Part shown: positions 42,424 through 50,426 of the stretch, one piece after another | Position numbering within the stretch: the first letter of the stretch is position 1 | Layout: each line of letters begins with the position of its first letter | Assembly: GCA_004321925.1 (NCBI GenBank) | Contig: SCQH01000093.1 | Location: 1 to 62,550, forward strand | DNA: 62,550 nucleotides | DNA from: Nitrospirota bacterium | GTDB taxonomy: Bacteria; Nitrospirota; Thermodesulfovibrionia; Thermodesulfovibrionales; UBA6898 | Direction: 5' to 3' | Notes under the pieces: generated by a model | The model's input: the letters and a program-made list of their open reading frames with translations, nothing else | Databases searched by the model: none | What the model was told of the DNA's origin: nothing | Made by a program: the position numbers and the translations under genes

Positions 42424-43728
42424 ATGAAACCTCCTCAAAACAAAGAGATTATTTCCGATTTCGGCCGGTGGAATGTTATAGTTTCTGCTGTGGCAATAGC
42501 GCAGCAGAACAGCAAGAAAATACATTACGGATGGGTCATCGTCATGACCGGCATGCTCTCCATTTGCGCCTGTCTGGGCTTCGGCAGGTTCGCCCTCGGC
42601 ATGCTCCTGCCCTCAATGGCCTCTACCCTGAAGCTGTCGTATTCAGAGATGGGCTTCATCAGCACCGCAAATTTTGCAGGCTATCTCGTCTCGGTGCTTG
42701 CCGGCGGTTTCTGGGCTGGCCGGATCGGGGCCAGGAGGCTCATATTTTTTGCCCTGCTCCTGGTCGGCATCTCGATGGCCCTGGTGAGCCGGGCAGAAAG
42801 CTTCATCCAGGTGCTCGTCCTCTATACGCTCACCGGCATCGGCAGCGGGGCCACGAACGTCCCGGTCATGGGACTGGTATCTTCCTGGTTCTCCTCGAAC
42901 AAAAGAGGCCGGGCAGCAGGGTTCATCGTCATCGGAAGCGGCTTTGCGATCATCCTGTCAGGCAGGCTGATACCCTGGGTCAACCGGATGTATGGCTCAG
43001 AGGGATGGAGGACAAACTGGACCATCCTCAGTTCGGCCGTCCTGGTGATCTCCGCTGTCAGCCTCCTGCTGATCAGGAACCGTCCCCAGGACAAGGGACT
43101 ACTCCCCTATGGTGCAGGGGATGTCACTGCCGGACCACAAAAGGCCAGGCCGGCCAAAGCCAGCGTATTCCGGGAAGGGGTCATGTATTACCTCGGCCTG
43201 ATATATTTTCTCTTTGGTTATACCTATGTCATCTACGCGACCTTCTTTGTGACGACCCTGGTCAAGGAGAGGGGTTTTTCGGAGGCTGCAGCCGGCAGCC
43301 TCTGGTCTATGGTCGGACTGCTGAGCCTCTTTTCAGGCCCGGTCTTCGGGACGATCTCGGATAAGCTCAGCAGAAAGACCGGACTGATCATCGTCTTTTG
43401 CTTCCAGATGATCGCCTACCTGCTGGTCGCTTCAGGCCTCCCGGGGATCTTCCTCTACCTCTCAATATTCTTTTACGGCGTCGTGGCCTGGAGCATCCCC
43501 TCGATCATGGCAGCAGCCGTGGGTGATTATGTCGGCGCCCAGAAGGCCGCCGCCGCCTTCGGGATGGTCACCTTCATCTTCGGCTTCGGCCAGATCATCG
43601 GTCCTGCCGTTGCCGGGGTCCTCGCCGAAAGGACCGGCAGCTTTTCATCCAGCTTTTATATGGCGGGAATCTTCGCAGGCCTGGCTATACTGCTCACCGC
43701 CTTCCTGAAAAAACCGCAGACTGCTTAG
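42424..43728 (+). CDS. Major facilitator superfamily transporter
   Basis: About 434 residues and 12 membrane helices. The frame is open upstream but that part is antisense to mscL, so ATG 42424 is chosen; no ribosome site is visible and GTG 42493 is an alternative. Family marks: ARRLIFFALLLVGI, GLVSSWFSSNKRGRAAGFIVIGSG, SDKLSRKTGLI (the loop 8-9 motif) and two six-helix halves separated by a polar loop (about 195-225). Similar in pattern to YbfB/YjiJ and oxalate/formate-type MFS carriers; substrate unknown. Confidence 0.85.
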   Translation: MKPPQNKEIISDFGRWNVIVSAVAIAQQNSKKIHYGWVIVMTGMLSICACLGFGRFALGMLLPSMASTLKLSYSEMGFISTANFAGYLVSVLAGGFWAGRIGARRLIFFALLLVGISMALVSRAESFIQVLVLYTLTGIGSGATNVPVMGLVSSWFSSNKRGRAAGFIVIGSGFAIILSGRLIPWVNRMYGSEGWRTNWTILSSAVLVISAVSLLLIRNRPQDKGLLPYGAGDVTAGPQKARPAKASVFREGVMYYLGLIYFLFGYTYVIYATFFVTTLVKERGFSEAAAGSLWSMVGLLSLFSGPVFGTISDKLSRKTGLIIVFCFQMIAYLLVASGLPGIFLYLSIFFYGVVAWSIPSIMAAAVGDYVGAQKAAAAFGMVTFIFGFGQIIGPAVAGVLAERTGSFSSSFYMAGIFAGLAILLTAFLKKPQTA

Positions 43729-43846
43729 AAAAGTGAACTGGGTCCTTACAGGATGTTTTTTTCCTGTTATCAGTTTACCAATGAATCCTTTAAGTGCCCT
43801 CCTATATTGTATTGACAAACGGCACACATTCATAATACGATAAATC

Positions 43847-44140
43847 GTGGTCGTCAATTGGGACAATGACAAGAATCTCCAGCTCAAGAAAGAGCGGGAT
43901 ATAACTTTTGAGCAAGTCCTTATTGCCATAGAGACAGGCGGCCTGCTGGATATTTTGGATCATCCTAGCAAAGAAGGGTATCCGGACCAGGTTGTGTTCC
44001 TGGTCCGCGTCAACGACTATGTGTACGCTGTTCCAACGGTGATAAAGAAAGAGGAGTTTTTCCTGAAGACAATTTATCCAAGCAGAAAATATACGGACCT
44101 CTATCTGCCTGGAAACAGGAGGAAAAAATATGAAGATTGA
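43847..44140 (+). CDS. BrnT-like toxin of a type II toxin-antitoxin pair
   Basis: 97 residues from a GTG start. Pattern VNWDNDKNLQLKKERDITFEQVL, then a middle beta sheet (VVFLVRVNDYVYAVPTVI) and the ending KTIYPSRKYTDLYL, which is typical of BrnT-like RNase toxins and related proteins paired with CopG-type antitoxins. TTGACA at 43812-43817 may be its -35. Overlaps the antitoxin gene by 11 bases. First gene of the accessory island. Confidence 0.65.
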   Translation: MVVNWDNDKNLQLKKERDITFEQVLIAIETGGLLDILDHPSKEGYPDQVVFLVRVNDYVYAVPTVIKKEEFFLKTIYPSRKYTDLYLPGNRRKKYED

Positions 44141-44402
44141 CAAAGAAGAGAAAAAACTTATCGAATCAATAGAAAATGGCGAGTGGAGACCGGTCCGTGA
44201 CAGCATGGGGCTGAGGAAGAAAGTACTGGCAGCCGTCAAAACCACCATGTTAAAGGACCAGAGAATGAACATACGAATAGCGAGAAGAGACCTTGAAGCC
44301 CTGAAAGCCAGGGCGCTGGAGGAAGGAATGCCCTATCAGAGCCTTGTGTCGAGCGTCCTTCACCGATATGTCACCGGCCGCCTGGTAGAGTCCCGCAAAT
44401 AA
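44130..44402 (+). CDS. Antitoxin, CopG/ribbon-helix-helix type
   Basis: 90 residues; GGAGGAAA site upstream. The C-terminal half MNIRIARRDLEALKARALEEG and YQSLVSSVLHRYVTGRLVE matches the DNA-binding ribbon-helix-helix of CopG-like antitoxins. The N-terminal half is charged and probably wraps the toxin. Overlap with the toxin gene and the toxin-first order support a two-gene operon that represses itself. Confidence 0.75.
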   Translation: MKIDKEEKKLIESIENGEWRPVRDSMGLRKKVLAAVKTTMLKDQRMNIRIARRDLEALKARALEEGMPYQSLVSSVLHRYVTGRLVESRK

Positions 44403-44578
44403 TCAACGAAGCTTAGGGTACTGGGAGGAAAGTCTCGATCAGATCGAATAAGATTTCGTTCCTCTAGTTAACTATATATAATCTCAATTTGTGTCTCTAT
44501 TTTCTCATTTAATCCATGTCTCTGGCCAGGCCCTGGTGTTACCACGGGTGGACGAATTAGGGGTTCGGATGAAAATAC

Positions 44579-47053
44579 TCATGTTTTAATTTGACGTAGT
44601 ATCGTTTTATCCGTGATCCGTGCATCTCTTGCAAGCAGAAAAGCCTTGCTTAAAATGATGGAAAGCATCTGGTCTCCTTCAAAGGGCAGAAATACTTTTT
44701 CAGCACCCACTCGTCCTGTGCTGCGATCTGTGACGATGCAGAGATATTGGTCATTCGGTTCCATAAGGATATTTCCACTTCCGAGGTGGATCTTGTATGT
44801 CCTGAGATCACCACGAACCACAAAGAATCTTCCGTCGACATGACATCTATCAGCAATCGTGAAACGAGGCAGAAGGCGTGTCATTACTTCTTTTCTGGTT
44901 TCAGCATGAGCCGACAGATCACCGAATGAATACCGCTGCCAATAATTGGTCCCTATTCGGGCGTCACCCTGATCCCGCCAAACGGGGTCGTTCCCTATAC
45001 TGCAAACGCCGACGAAGAGATCGACGTCCCGCATGATTTCGGTAAATGCGAGGGCAGGGATTTCCGAAAGAGGGAGAGGCTCTCCATGCAGATTCACAAA
45101 CCGAACCTGGTCGGTAGAAAGGTACAGGTAAATACCGGTTTCCGACATCTGATCGTCAGCAGGCACCGACTCCACCCAGAATTCGGCCCGCAGGTCCCAT
45201 TCGGGCAGCTCACGTATAGGGGTGTTAAACGAATCAAAAGCACCCTGGAGTTGATACTTCCATCCGCGCTGCCTGCAAAGAGCGTTGAACTGATGCTGCC
45301 TCAGAATATGAGCTGCAAAACGGTTGGAGTAGTTTCGGGTGGCAAGTTCGGCATCCGTGACTATATAAAGTTCCCGATGGGCTTGTTTGAACGGCTGGGA
45401 AATTTGCTTCTCTTCGAGATAAACTCGCCACTGACGGACTGTTGAGACGTCAAACCCGACAGGATGCCATAAGCGTACGCGAGTATTGTCGGATTCCCAA
45501 CATACGCTTCGGCCCTCCGCGTCTTGCAGACCATCCTCAGTCATGATCGCAAGACCCGACTTGCCTCCCGCTTCGAAATGCCAGATAAGTCTTCTGGTGA
45601 ATTGTCCGAGCAGCGGATGGTCGAGGTAACGTTCGCGCCAAAGAGGATAAAGCCAGCTTCTCTGGGCCAGGAAAAGACATTCGATCCGGTCGCGCTGCAC
45701 AGACAACATATTTTCAATGTCCCTGGTAACCCTCTTAAGCGAAGCAATCTCTTCGGAGAAATTCTCCCGAACTGCTGCAGGGACCGACTTTTGCTTTTTC
45801 CCGTTCTCGCCCAGCCAGAGGAACTCGGTGCCGGCGGTCGGTGTAACCCGGATCTCCGCAACATACTCACCTAGATCCTCACGAAGAACACCTCGACCTT
45901 CCAATCCAAAAGTCGGTACCGCTATCTCTTCAAGGTCGGCACGTGTCATGCCTGCCCTTCTTGCCGCCACTTCAAGGGCAGTATTTATCAGCACATGGAC
46001 TTTTGAATACTTTGTCTTCAGCTGCAAACGGGAAAGTTGCGCCACCGGCGCCAGCCCCGGAAGCCTGCTCAACACATGAATACAAGCATTACCGGCCTTT
46101 GCCGACCGGGGACCGAGTCCCGGTATTTTCTTAAACAGTGCAAGTGCAACGTTCCCGATTACAGAGGCAACATCTGCTTGATCGATTGATGAGCAATACC
46201 AGATCAACCCTTTTAGAAGGTCAGCATTGCCTTCCGACATAGTGTCGCTTTTTGTACTTTCTACCGACGAAAACCACCTCAGCACCATCGGACTGAAAGC
46301 GGCATCACCCACGCCAGATCTCCTTTTGCCAGCCTCGGCCATCCATTTTCCGGAGGGCTCGCACGATTTAATAGTAAAGGCATGTTCGATAAGTGACTGC
46401 CACGCCGTCTTCTGTGTCGATTCCATTGCTTTCAGATCCGCTAACATCAGATCCGTCCATGCTTCCCCGGGCTCAATCGTGAATTCCTGGAGATCTCCAA
46501 GCATGATCCTGATCTTCTTCGCAAGCTTTCGAGCGTCCGCGATTTCCCAGCTATCGAGATGTACAGAAATATAGTCGTGAAGTCGAACTCTAAGTTCATG
46601 ACTAGCTTTGTTTTCTTTCAAGAAGCATTCGATCTGCCTCACCATAGCTTTTTGCACTAGAAATACTGCATAGAACTGGCGTTTCTGCAAGATCATGCCA
46701 TCAAGCATCTGCAATAGATACTGCTCGGAGAAGGGTAGTTTAGATCCAAGAATTGCTTTAAGCATACTGAGTTGATAATCAGTTGAGTAGTAAGCCGTCG
46801 CCTCGTTGACTGAATCAAGGTAATTCATCCGATCCAGAAGTGCGACTACAAACTTTACCTTTACATCAGGCGGTTTTGAAAGCAGAACACGTCCCATTTC
46901 ACTCTCGACGGGATAATTGTATCTCCATTCGTGAGGTGGCTTAGTTGCCAGCTGGCTCAGGTATGCATTGATTGCGTGGTGTTCATCTCGAAGTGGGTTC
47001 TCGGGTGAAAGGCGGTACCCATCAGGACAGAGTTCATCGCTTCCGTTTCCCAT
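44579..47053 (-). CDS. DUF4132-family protein
   Basis: 824 residues, cytosolic, no signal or helices. The N-terminal about 400 residues are helical and repeat-like (LLDRMNYLDSVNEATAYYSTDYQL and later helices). The middle has the DUF4132 mark LEEIAVPTFGLEGRG and YPLWRERYLDHPLLGQFTRRLIW. The C-terminal end FTIADRCHVDGRFFVVRGDLRTYKIHLGSGNILM..VFLPFEGDQ (long stretch, about 745-824) is the most conserved-looking part. E. coli YehI/MolR are relatives and lie in MoxR/vWA/SWIM gene neighbourhoods thought to be conflict systems. Nine bases separate it from the small ubiquitin-like gene upstream, so they form one operon. No known catalytic motif. Confidence 0.75.
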   Translation of the reverse strand: MGNGSDELCPDGYRLSPENPLRDEHHAINAYLSQLATKPPHEWRYNYPVESEMGRVLLSKPPDVKVKFVVALLDRMNYLDSVNEATAYYSTDYQLSMLKAILGSKLPFSEQYLLQMLDGMILQKRQFYAVFLVQKAMVRQIECFLKENKASHELRVRLHDYISVHLDSWEIADARKLAKKIRIMLGDLQEFTIEPGEAWTDLMLADLKAMESTQKTAWQSLIEHAFTIKSCEPSGKWMAEAGKRRSGVGDAAFSPMVLRWFSSVESTKSDTMSEGNADLLKGLIWYCSSIDQADVASVIGNVALALFKKIPGLGPRSAKAGNACIHVLSRLPGLAPVAQLSRLQLKTKYSKVHVLINTALEVAARRAGMTRADLEEIAVPTFGLEGRGVLREDLGEYVAEIRVTPTAGTEFLWLGENGKKQKSVPAAVRENFSEEIASLKRVTRDIENMLSVQRDRIECLFLAQRSWLYPLWRERYLDHPLLGQFTRRLIWHFEAGGKSGLAIMTEDGLQDAEGRSVCWESDNTRVRLWHPVGFDVSTVRQWRVYLEEKQISQPFKQAHRELYIVTDAELATRNYSNRFAAHILRQHQFNALCRQRGWKYQLQGAFDSFNTPIRELPEWDLRAEFWVESVPADDQMSETGIYLYLSTDQVRFVNLHGEPLPLSEIPALAFTEIMRDVDLFVGVCSIGNDPVWRDQGDARIGTNYWQRYSFGDLSAHAETRKEVMTRLLPRFTIADRCHVDGRFFVVRGDLRTYKIHLGSGNILMEPNDQYLCIVTDRSTGRVGAEKVFLPFEGDQMLSIILSKAFLLARDARITDKTILRQIKT

Positions 47054-47062
47054 GCCCGTCGG

Positions 47063-47455
47063 TCATCCCCCCACGAGAGGGACAAGTTTCAGAAAGCTGA
47101 CCTGTGTGCCGGCCCTGAGTTGTATCACTTGATCAAGCCTATCGACTTGCTGCTCATCCACAAGAATGATAAATCCGTTTTCCCCGAAAGCATCAAGCGC
47201 TCTTTCGTATTGCTTTTGCCAATCCACTGTGCGCTTCGCACGAAACTTGTGTCCGTTTAGTGCGACTTCAGCGTCCGAAGGCTGCACAAGCCCCGTGAAA
47301 TAGTCAGGCTTGCGAAAATTAAACAAACGAACTTCTTCGTATACCCTGCTGCGTATTAGTTCGCGGACAGTCATAAGATCATCCAAAACCTCAAGAGTGA
47401 ACTCATTGATAACCTCGCCGCTTGAAAGTTCATCACGGATCATTAGAGTCGTCAC
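47063..47455 (-). CDS. Small ubiquitin-like (beta-grasp) protein ending in Gly-Gly
   Basis: 130 residues from a GTG at 47455 with AGAGGAG five bases upstream. The frame is open further upstream into a repeated leader, but that part lacks a better site. N-terminal pattern: strand TTLMIRDEL, strand EFTLEVLDD, helix TVRELIRSRVYEEV. After an insert of about 45 residues comes FIILVDEQQV, DRLDQVIQLRAGTQV and the last strand SFLKLVPLVGG. This follows ubiquitin order (ITLEVE..., TIENVK helix, LIFAGKQLEDGRTLSDYNI, STLHLVLRLRGG), with an exposed Gly-Gly as the last two residues. No E1, E2 or protease homolog is visible nearby. Partner: the DUF4132 gene 9 bases downstream. Confidence 0.6.
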   Translation of the reverse strand: MTTLMIRDELSSGEVINEFTLEVLDDLMTVRELIRSRVYEEVRLFNFRKPDYFTGLVQPSDAEVALNGHKFRAKRTVDWQKQYERALDAFGENGFIILVDEQQVDRLDQVIQLRAGTQVSFLKLVPLVGG

Positions 47456-47533
47456 GAGTTCTCCTCTGTGTTTGTTAAAGTTGACTGGCTGAAAGTTCGG
47501 ACTTTGATCTTGAATTTGACACAATGCCAATTT

Positions 47534-47607
47534 ATCATCACTCGTTACTCCCCTTTTTCCCACCGTGCTCGGCTCTATATTTCTACCAGTAATTCGCCAT
47601 ATTAATC
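47534..47607 (-). repeat. Shared leader repeat, copy A (upstream of the ubiquitin-like gene)
   Basis: About 74 bases similar to the block at 50207-50279, including the 18-mer TTCTACCAGTAATTCGCC (47581-47598; one mismatch to copy B) and CATCACTCGT at the other end. Read on the minus strand, both copies lie just upstream of a gene. Confidence 0.65.
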
Positions 47608-47692
47608 AATAATAAAAATGATGCGACGGGACACATGGAGCCCTGCTCCTTTTACGAATGCCGCGTGGCTGTGAAGAGAATATATATTTTCA

Positions 47693-48310
47693 TTATCTCG
47701 TAAAATCAGCTTCAAGGCGTTGCAATGCGTTAAAGAAGTGATCGAGACTCTGACACTTTTTTTGTGATCTGGATACCGCCCATTGTTTAAAGACGAAGCC
47801 ACCTAGTGTGCCATTATAATCTGGCCCCTGATAGAGTCGTCCATTTTTATCACACCACACCAAAGCTTCACGAATTTGTCGGGAGGGAGAGCTAATAGCC
47901 ATCCTGAGCATCTCTGCTTTGGGATCTAATATTTGTTCCGGATTAGAAATAAGTGGATCTTTCTTGAGGCGCAAAAACAACTTCAACCCATGCGGATCGC
48001 CAAGTAACCAGCTTTCAACCTCACGCACCGCTACCCTTAGTAGGAAATGGTTTTGCTTAGGAGTGTTTAACCATGAAGAAACAAGCGCAGAAGGACAAAT
48101 ATTCTGATCGAGATCAGTCAGAAGCAGAAAGGGAGTATTCCGCGCAGCGTTATTGAAAGCAGTTGCCTGTTTCTTTAGGTAACCGAAGCCTCCCCGTCGA
48201 AAAACTCCTTTAATTGAATATCTAGTATGGCGCTCTGACAGGACACGTCGAGCAACATATTCGCTTAACTCATCCTCAACCGCAAGATAAATAGGGATCG
48301 ATACTATCAT
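47693..48310 (-). CDS. TOPRIM-type nuclease-like protein (DUF4276-like)
   Basis: 205 residues. N-terminal LAVEDELSEYVARRVL holds the TOPRIM glutamate. LLLTDLDQNICPS carries the DxD pair. LLRVAVREVESWLLGD is the DUF4276 signature I recall from OLD-type nuclease partners. The start overlaps the stop of the ATPase gene (ATGA), so the two are translationally coupled. TOPRIM plus ABC-type ATPase pairs are common in phage defence (OLD, PARIS-like, AbiL-like); the exact type is not settled here. Confidence 0.7.
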   Translation of the reverse strand: MIVSIPIYLAVEDELSEYVARRVLSERHTRYSIKGVFRRGGFGYLKKQATAFNNAARNTPFLLLTDLDQNICPSALVSSWLNTPKQNHFLLRVAVREVESWLLGDPHGLKLFLRLKKDPLISNPEQILDPKAEMLRMAISSPSRQIREALVWCDKNGRLYQGPDYNGTLGGFVFKQWAVSRSQKKCQSLDHFFNALQRLEADFTR

Positions 48311-49467
48311 TTAAACAAATCAAGCTGGTCAACATTTGATGGAGCCGTTAGCGGCAACACGGCATCAGCGATAGTCATTCCCCCCTCTAGTAGAAGGCGA
48401 ATCTCTTCCTTATCGGAAGCAAGACTAACCACTGTCCCCTCGCTGCCGTGAGGCTTCAACAAGGCCACTTCTTCCGGTCTTATACCGCGCACGCCGAACA
48501 ATTCCGTGCTGTGCGAAGAGAGGATTACTTGCCGTTTTCTCGGACGCTGAAGCCGCCAGATTAAGGCAGGCAATTTTGACACCACAGCAGAATGCAAAGA
48601 GAGTTCCGGTTCTTCCAGCAGCAACAAACCTGCACCTTCAAGCAACATCCACAAAAGACCTATTAGACGCAATGTACCGTCCGAAAATTGGTCCTCGCGT
48701 TGCCGCCCAGCATTTGGACGCCAGTGCTCATATATGGCCTCAAGATGTGGCATGCCTCGCTCATCCGGTGTGTCGGTAAGATTCTTTAACTCTGGGACAG
48801 CAATCCGCAACGCTTCTTCAATTTTATGCAAACGCGCCCTGCGAGTTTTCTCAGGCGTACTAATCACTCTGTCAAGAAATTTCAAGCCAAAGGGATCTTC
48901 CCCCACTGCATCTCTGTTTGCAATATTTGGATGCCTCAGAAGCTGCGGCACAAGATGAAGATAGGAAATTTGTTTAAATGCCTCATCTATCGGACGGAAG
49001 TTTATGTTAGATTGCAAATGCTCCAAATGAGTTTCAGTGAGGCGCCAATCGTCTTTTCTATCATCGTCATCAGGCCGATTCAGAATAAGCTCATTATTCC
49101 GCCATATTTTTTCGTATCTTAAAAGTAATCTGCGGGCACCCCTCGATTCTTGATGTAAGCCAATACCGTAACGCCATTCAGTTGCATCTGCAAGCCCGTT
49201 CTCAGTCAACGTCACCTCAATTTCAACATTCGGATAACGCCGGGCAGCTAAGCAACGGATTTTGCTTAGGTCTCCCCGCTCACGAACGGCTTGTTGTAGC
49301 CCCCCACCTGTCTTTGCAATATCACGCAGGAATCGAAAGACATCCAAAAGGTTAGACTTACCGCTGGCGTTCGGCCCCGTAATGAAAAGTCGCTCACCGA
49401 TTGTGAGGTCTACATTTACAAAGTTGCGCCAATTTTTGAGTTTCAGATGCCTAAAGTACATTTGCAT
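48307..49467 (-). CDS. ABC-type AAA ATPase (RecF/AAA_21-like), partner of the TOPRIM protein
   Basis: 386 residues. Opens FRHLKLKNWRNFVNVDL, Walker A GPNASGKSN (about 31-39), coiled middle (about 120-250), ABC-like signature FSDGTLRLIGLLWML, Walker B LLLLEEPELSLH and H-loop SSHSTELF. This is the SMC/RecF-type ATPase found next to TOPRIM or HNH effectors in defence cassettes. AGGAGG stands before the ATG. No TOPRIM in the same chain, so the neighbour supplies it. Confidence 0.85.
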   Translation of the reverse strand: MQMYFRHLKLKNWRNFVNVDLTIGERLFITGPNASGKSNLLDVFRFLRDIAKTGGGLQQAVRERGDLSKIRCLAARRYPNVEIEVTLTENGLADATEWRYGIGLHQESRGARRLLLRYEKIWRNNELILNRPDDDDRKDDWRLTETHLEHLQSNINFRPIDEAFKQISYLHLVPQLLRHPNIANRDAVGEDPFGLKFLDRVISTPEKTRRARLHKIEEALRIAVPELKNLTDTPDERGMPHLEAIYEHWRPNAGRQREDQFSDGTLRLIGLLWMLLEGAGLLLLEEPELSLHSAVVSKLPALIWRLQRPRKRQVILSSHSTELFGVRGIRPEEVALLKPHGSEGTVVSLASDKEEIRLLLEGGMTIADAVLPLTAPSNVDQLDLFK

Positions 49468-49554
49468 GCCTCCTGAATATATACAGTTCTATCTTATCGC
49501 ATCTTTCCTGCCACCGAACCCGTAACAAAAATATTCCATTACAAGGGTAAATAC

Positions 49555-49583
49555 TTCTACCAATAATTGTCAATATAATCGCC
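49555..49583 (-). repeat. Weak third copy of the leader motif
   Basis: TTCTACCAATAATTG (49555-49569) followed by AATATAATCGCC. It resembles the core of copies A and B and lies upstream of the ATPase gene on the minus strand. Only the core is shared. Confidence 0.4.
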
Positions 49584-49670
49584 TAGTTGCGACATGGTTT
49601 TATTGCCGTTAGAGAATAAATTAATAAATATTCCATTAATTGATGCTGGCCTTTTTACGGGTGTACGAAT

Positions 49671-50210
49671 TCATTGCGATGAAGTAAAAGGTAGGATGTG
49701 CCAAAGCCATAGATAACCCCACCATGGTGCTTCTAATTTCATTAATAGAGGCATCGAATACAATAAGGCAATGAAATAAGGAATTATTTCGTAATATTTA
49801 TAATTCAATTTTCGTGAAATGAATACCGGCATTGCGGTGTAGAGTATGATTGGTGGCAAGACACAGAGCGGGACCATAACGCCGCTTGCAATCACTGCTC
49901 GAATATTGAAATACCCTTTGATTATATATTCCGGCTCGCTGATCCTGTAAACAATGCTGCCCTCTTTGTACGTGATGGGACCAATTACGCTAACGATAAG
50001 AAATATGATGACTCCCGCTGTAACAATTCTCGTTTTAAATTTATATCCACGAACAAAACAAAAACTTATAGCAGAGGATGCAAGATAGATACCCCAAGTT
50101 CCAGCAGCTGCAACTTGCATAACATCTTCGCCTTTCGTTACGCATCCGTTAAGACTCAACAAAGCAAGCATACATAATAAACAGCGCCGTAGACACAAAC
50201 TCTTCCCCAT
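49671..50210 (-). CDS. Small membrane lipoprotein, function unknown
   Basis: 179 residues from ATG 50210 (GTG 50213 is adjacent; AGGGG upstream). Lipobox SLNGC near residue 22 suggests an N-terminal lipid anchor. About four further hydrophobic helices follow (AAAGTWGIYLASSAISF, IVTAGVIIFLIVSVIG, VIASGVMVPLCVLPPIILY, IPYFIALLYSMPLL). AT-rich compared with neighbouring chromosome genes. Isolated unit of the accessory island with the same end sequences as the DUF4132 unit. Confidence 0.55.
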   Translation of the reverse strand: MGKSLCLRRCLLCMLALLSLNGCVTKGEDVMQVAAAGTWGIYLASSAISFCFVRGYKFKTRIVTAGVIIFLIVSVIGPITYKEGSIVYRISEPEYIIKGYFNIRAVIASGVMVPLCVLPPIILYTAMPVFISRKLNYKYYEIIPYFIALLYSMPLLMKLEAPWWGYLWLWHILPFTSSQ

Positions 50211-50279
50211 CACTCGTCGACCCCTCTTTTCCCCACAGTGTCAGCCAGTATAATTCTACCAGTAATCCGCCCTATTAGG
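50207..50279 (-). repeat. Shared leader repeat, copy B
   Basis: Matches copy A (47534-47607): CATCACTCGT at one end, TTCTACCAGTAATCCGCC (50254-50271) in the core. The remaining island edge to aroG (50280-50426) holds a CCGC/GCGG hairpin at about 50323-50335 and a weak promoter, no gene. Confidence 0.65.
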
Positions 50280-50426
50280 CACTATAAAAATTGCGGACTT
50301 TCATTCTATTCGGTATGTTCAGCCGCTTGCAGCGGTCTTGCGCTTATAGGGAGGGCTAATTTATTATATGTGTCATACACTTAACCGTGATTTGACTGTT
50401 TAAACCCGAAGGAGGTCACAAACCCT

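Noticed and set aside
47456-47563. Longer start for the ubiquitin-like protein
   Set aside because: The added part lies in the repeated leader shared with another gene, while GTG 47455 has a well-spaced AGAGGAG.
49468-49670. Integron attC sites between island units
   Set aside because: I could not find proper GTTRRRY/RYYYAAC core pairs at the junctions, and no integron integrase is in the window.
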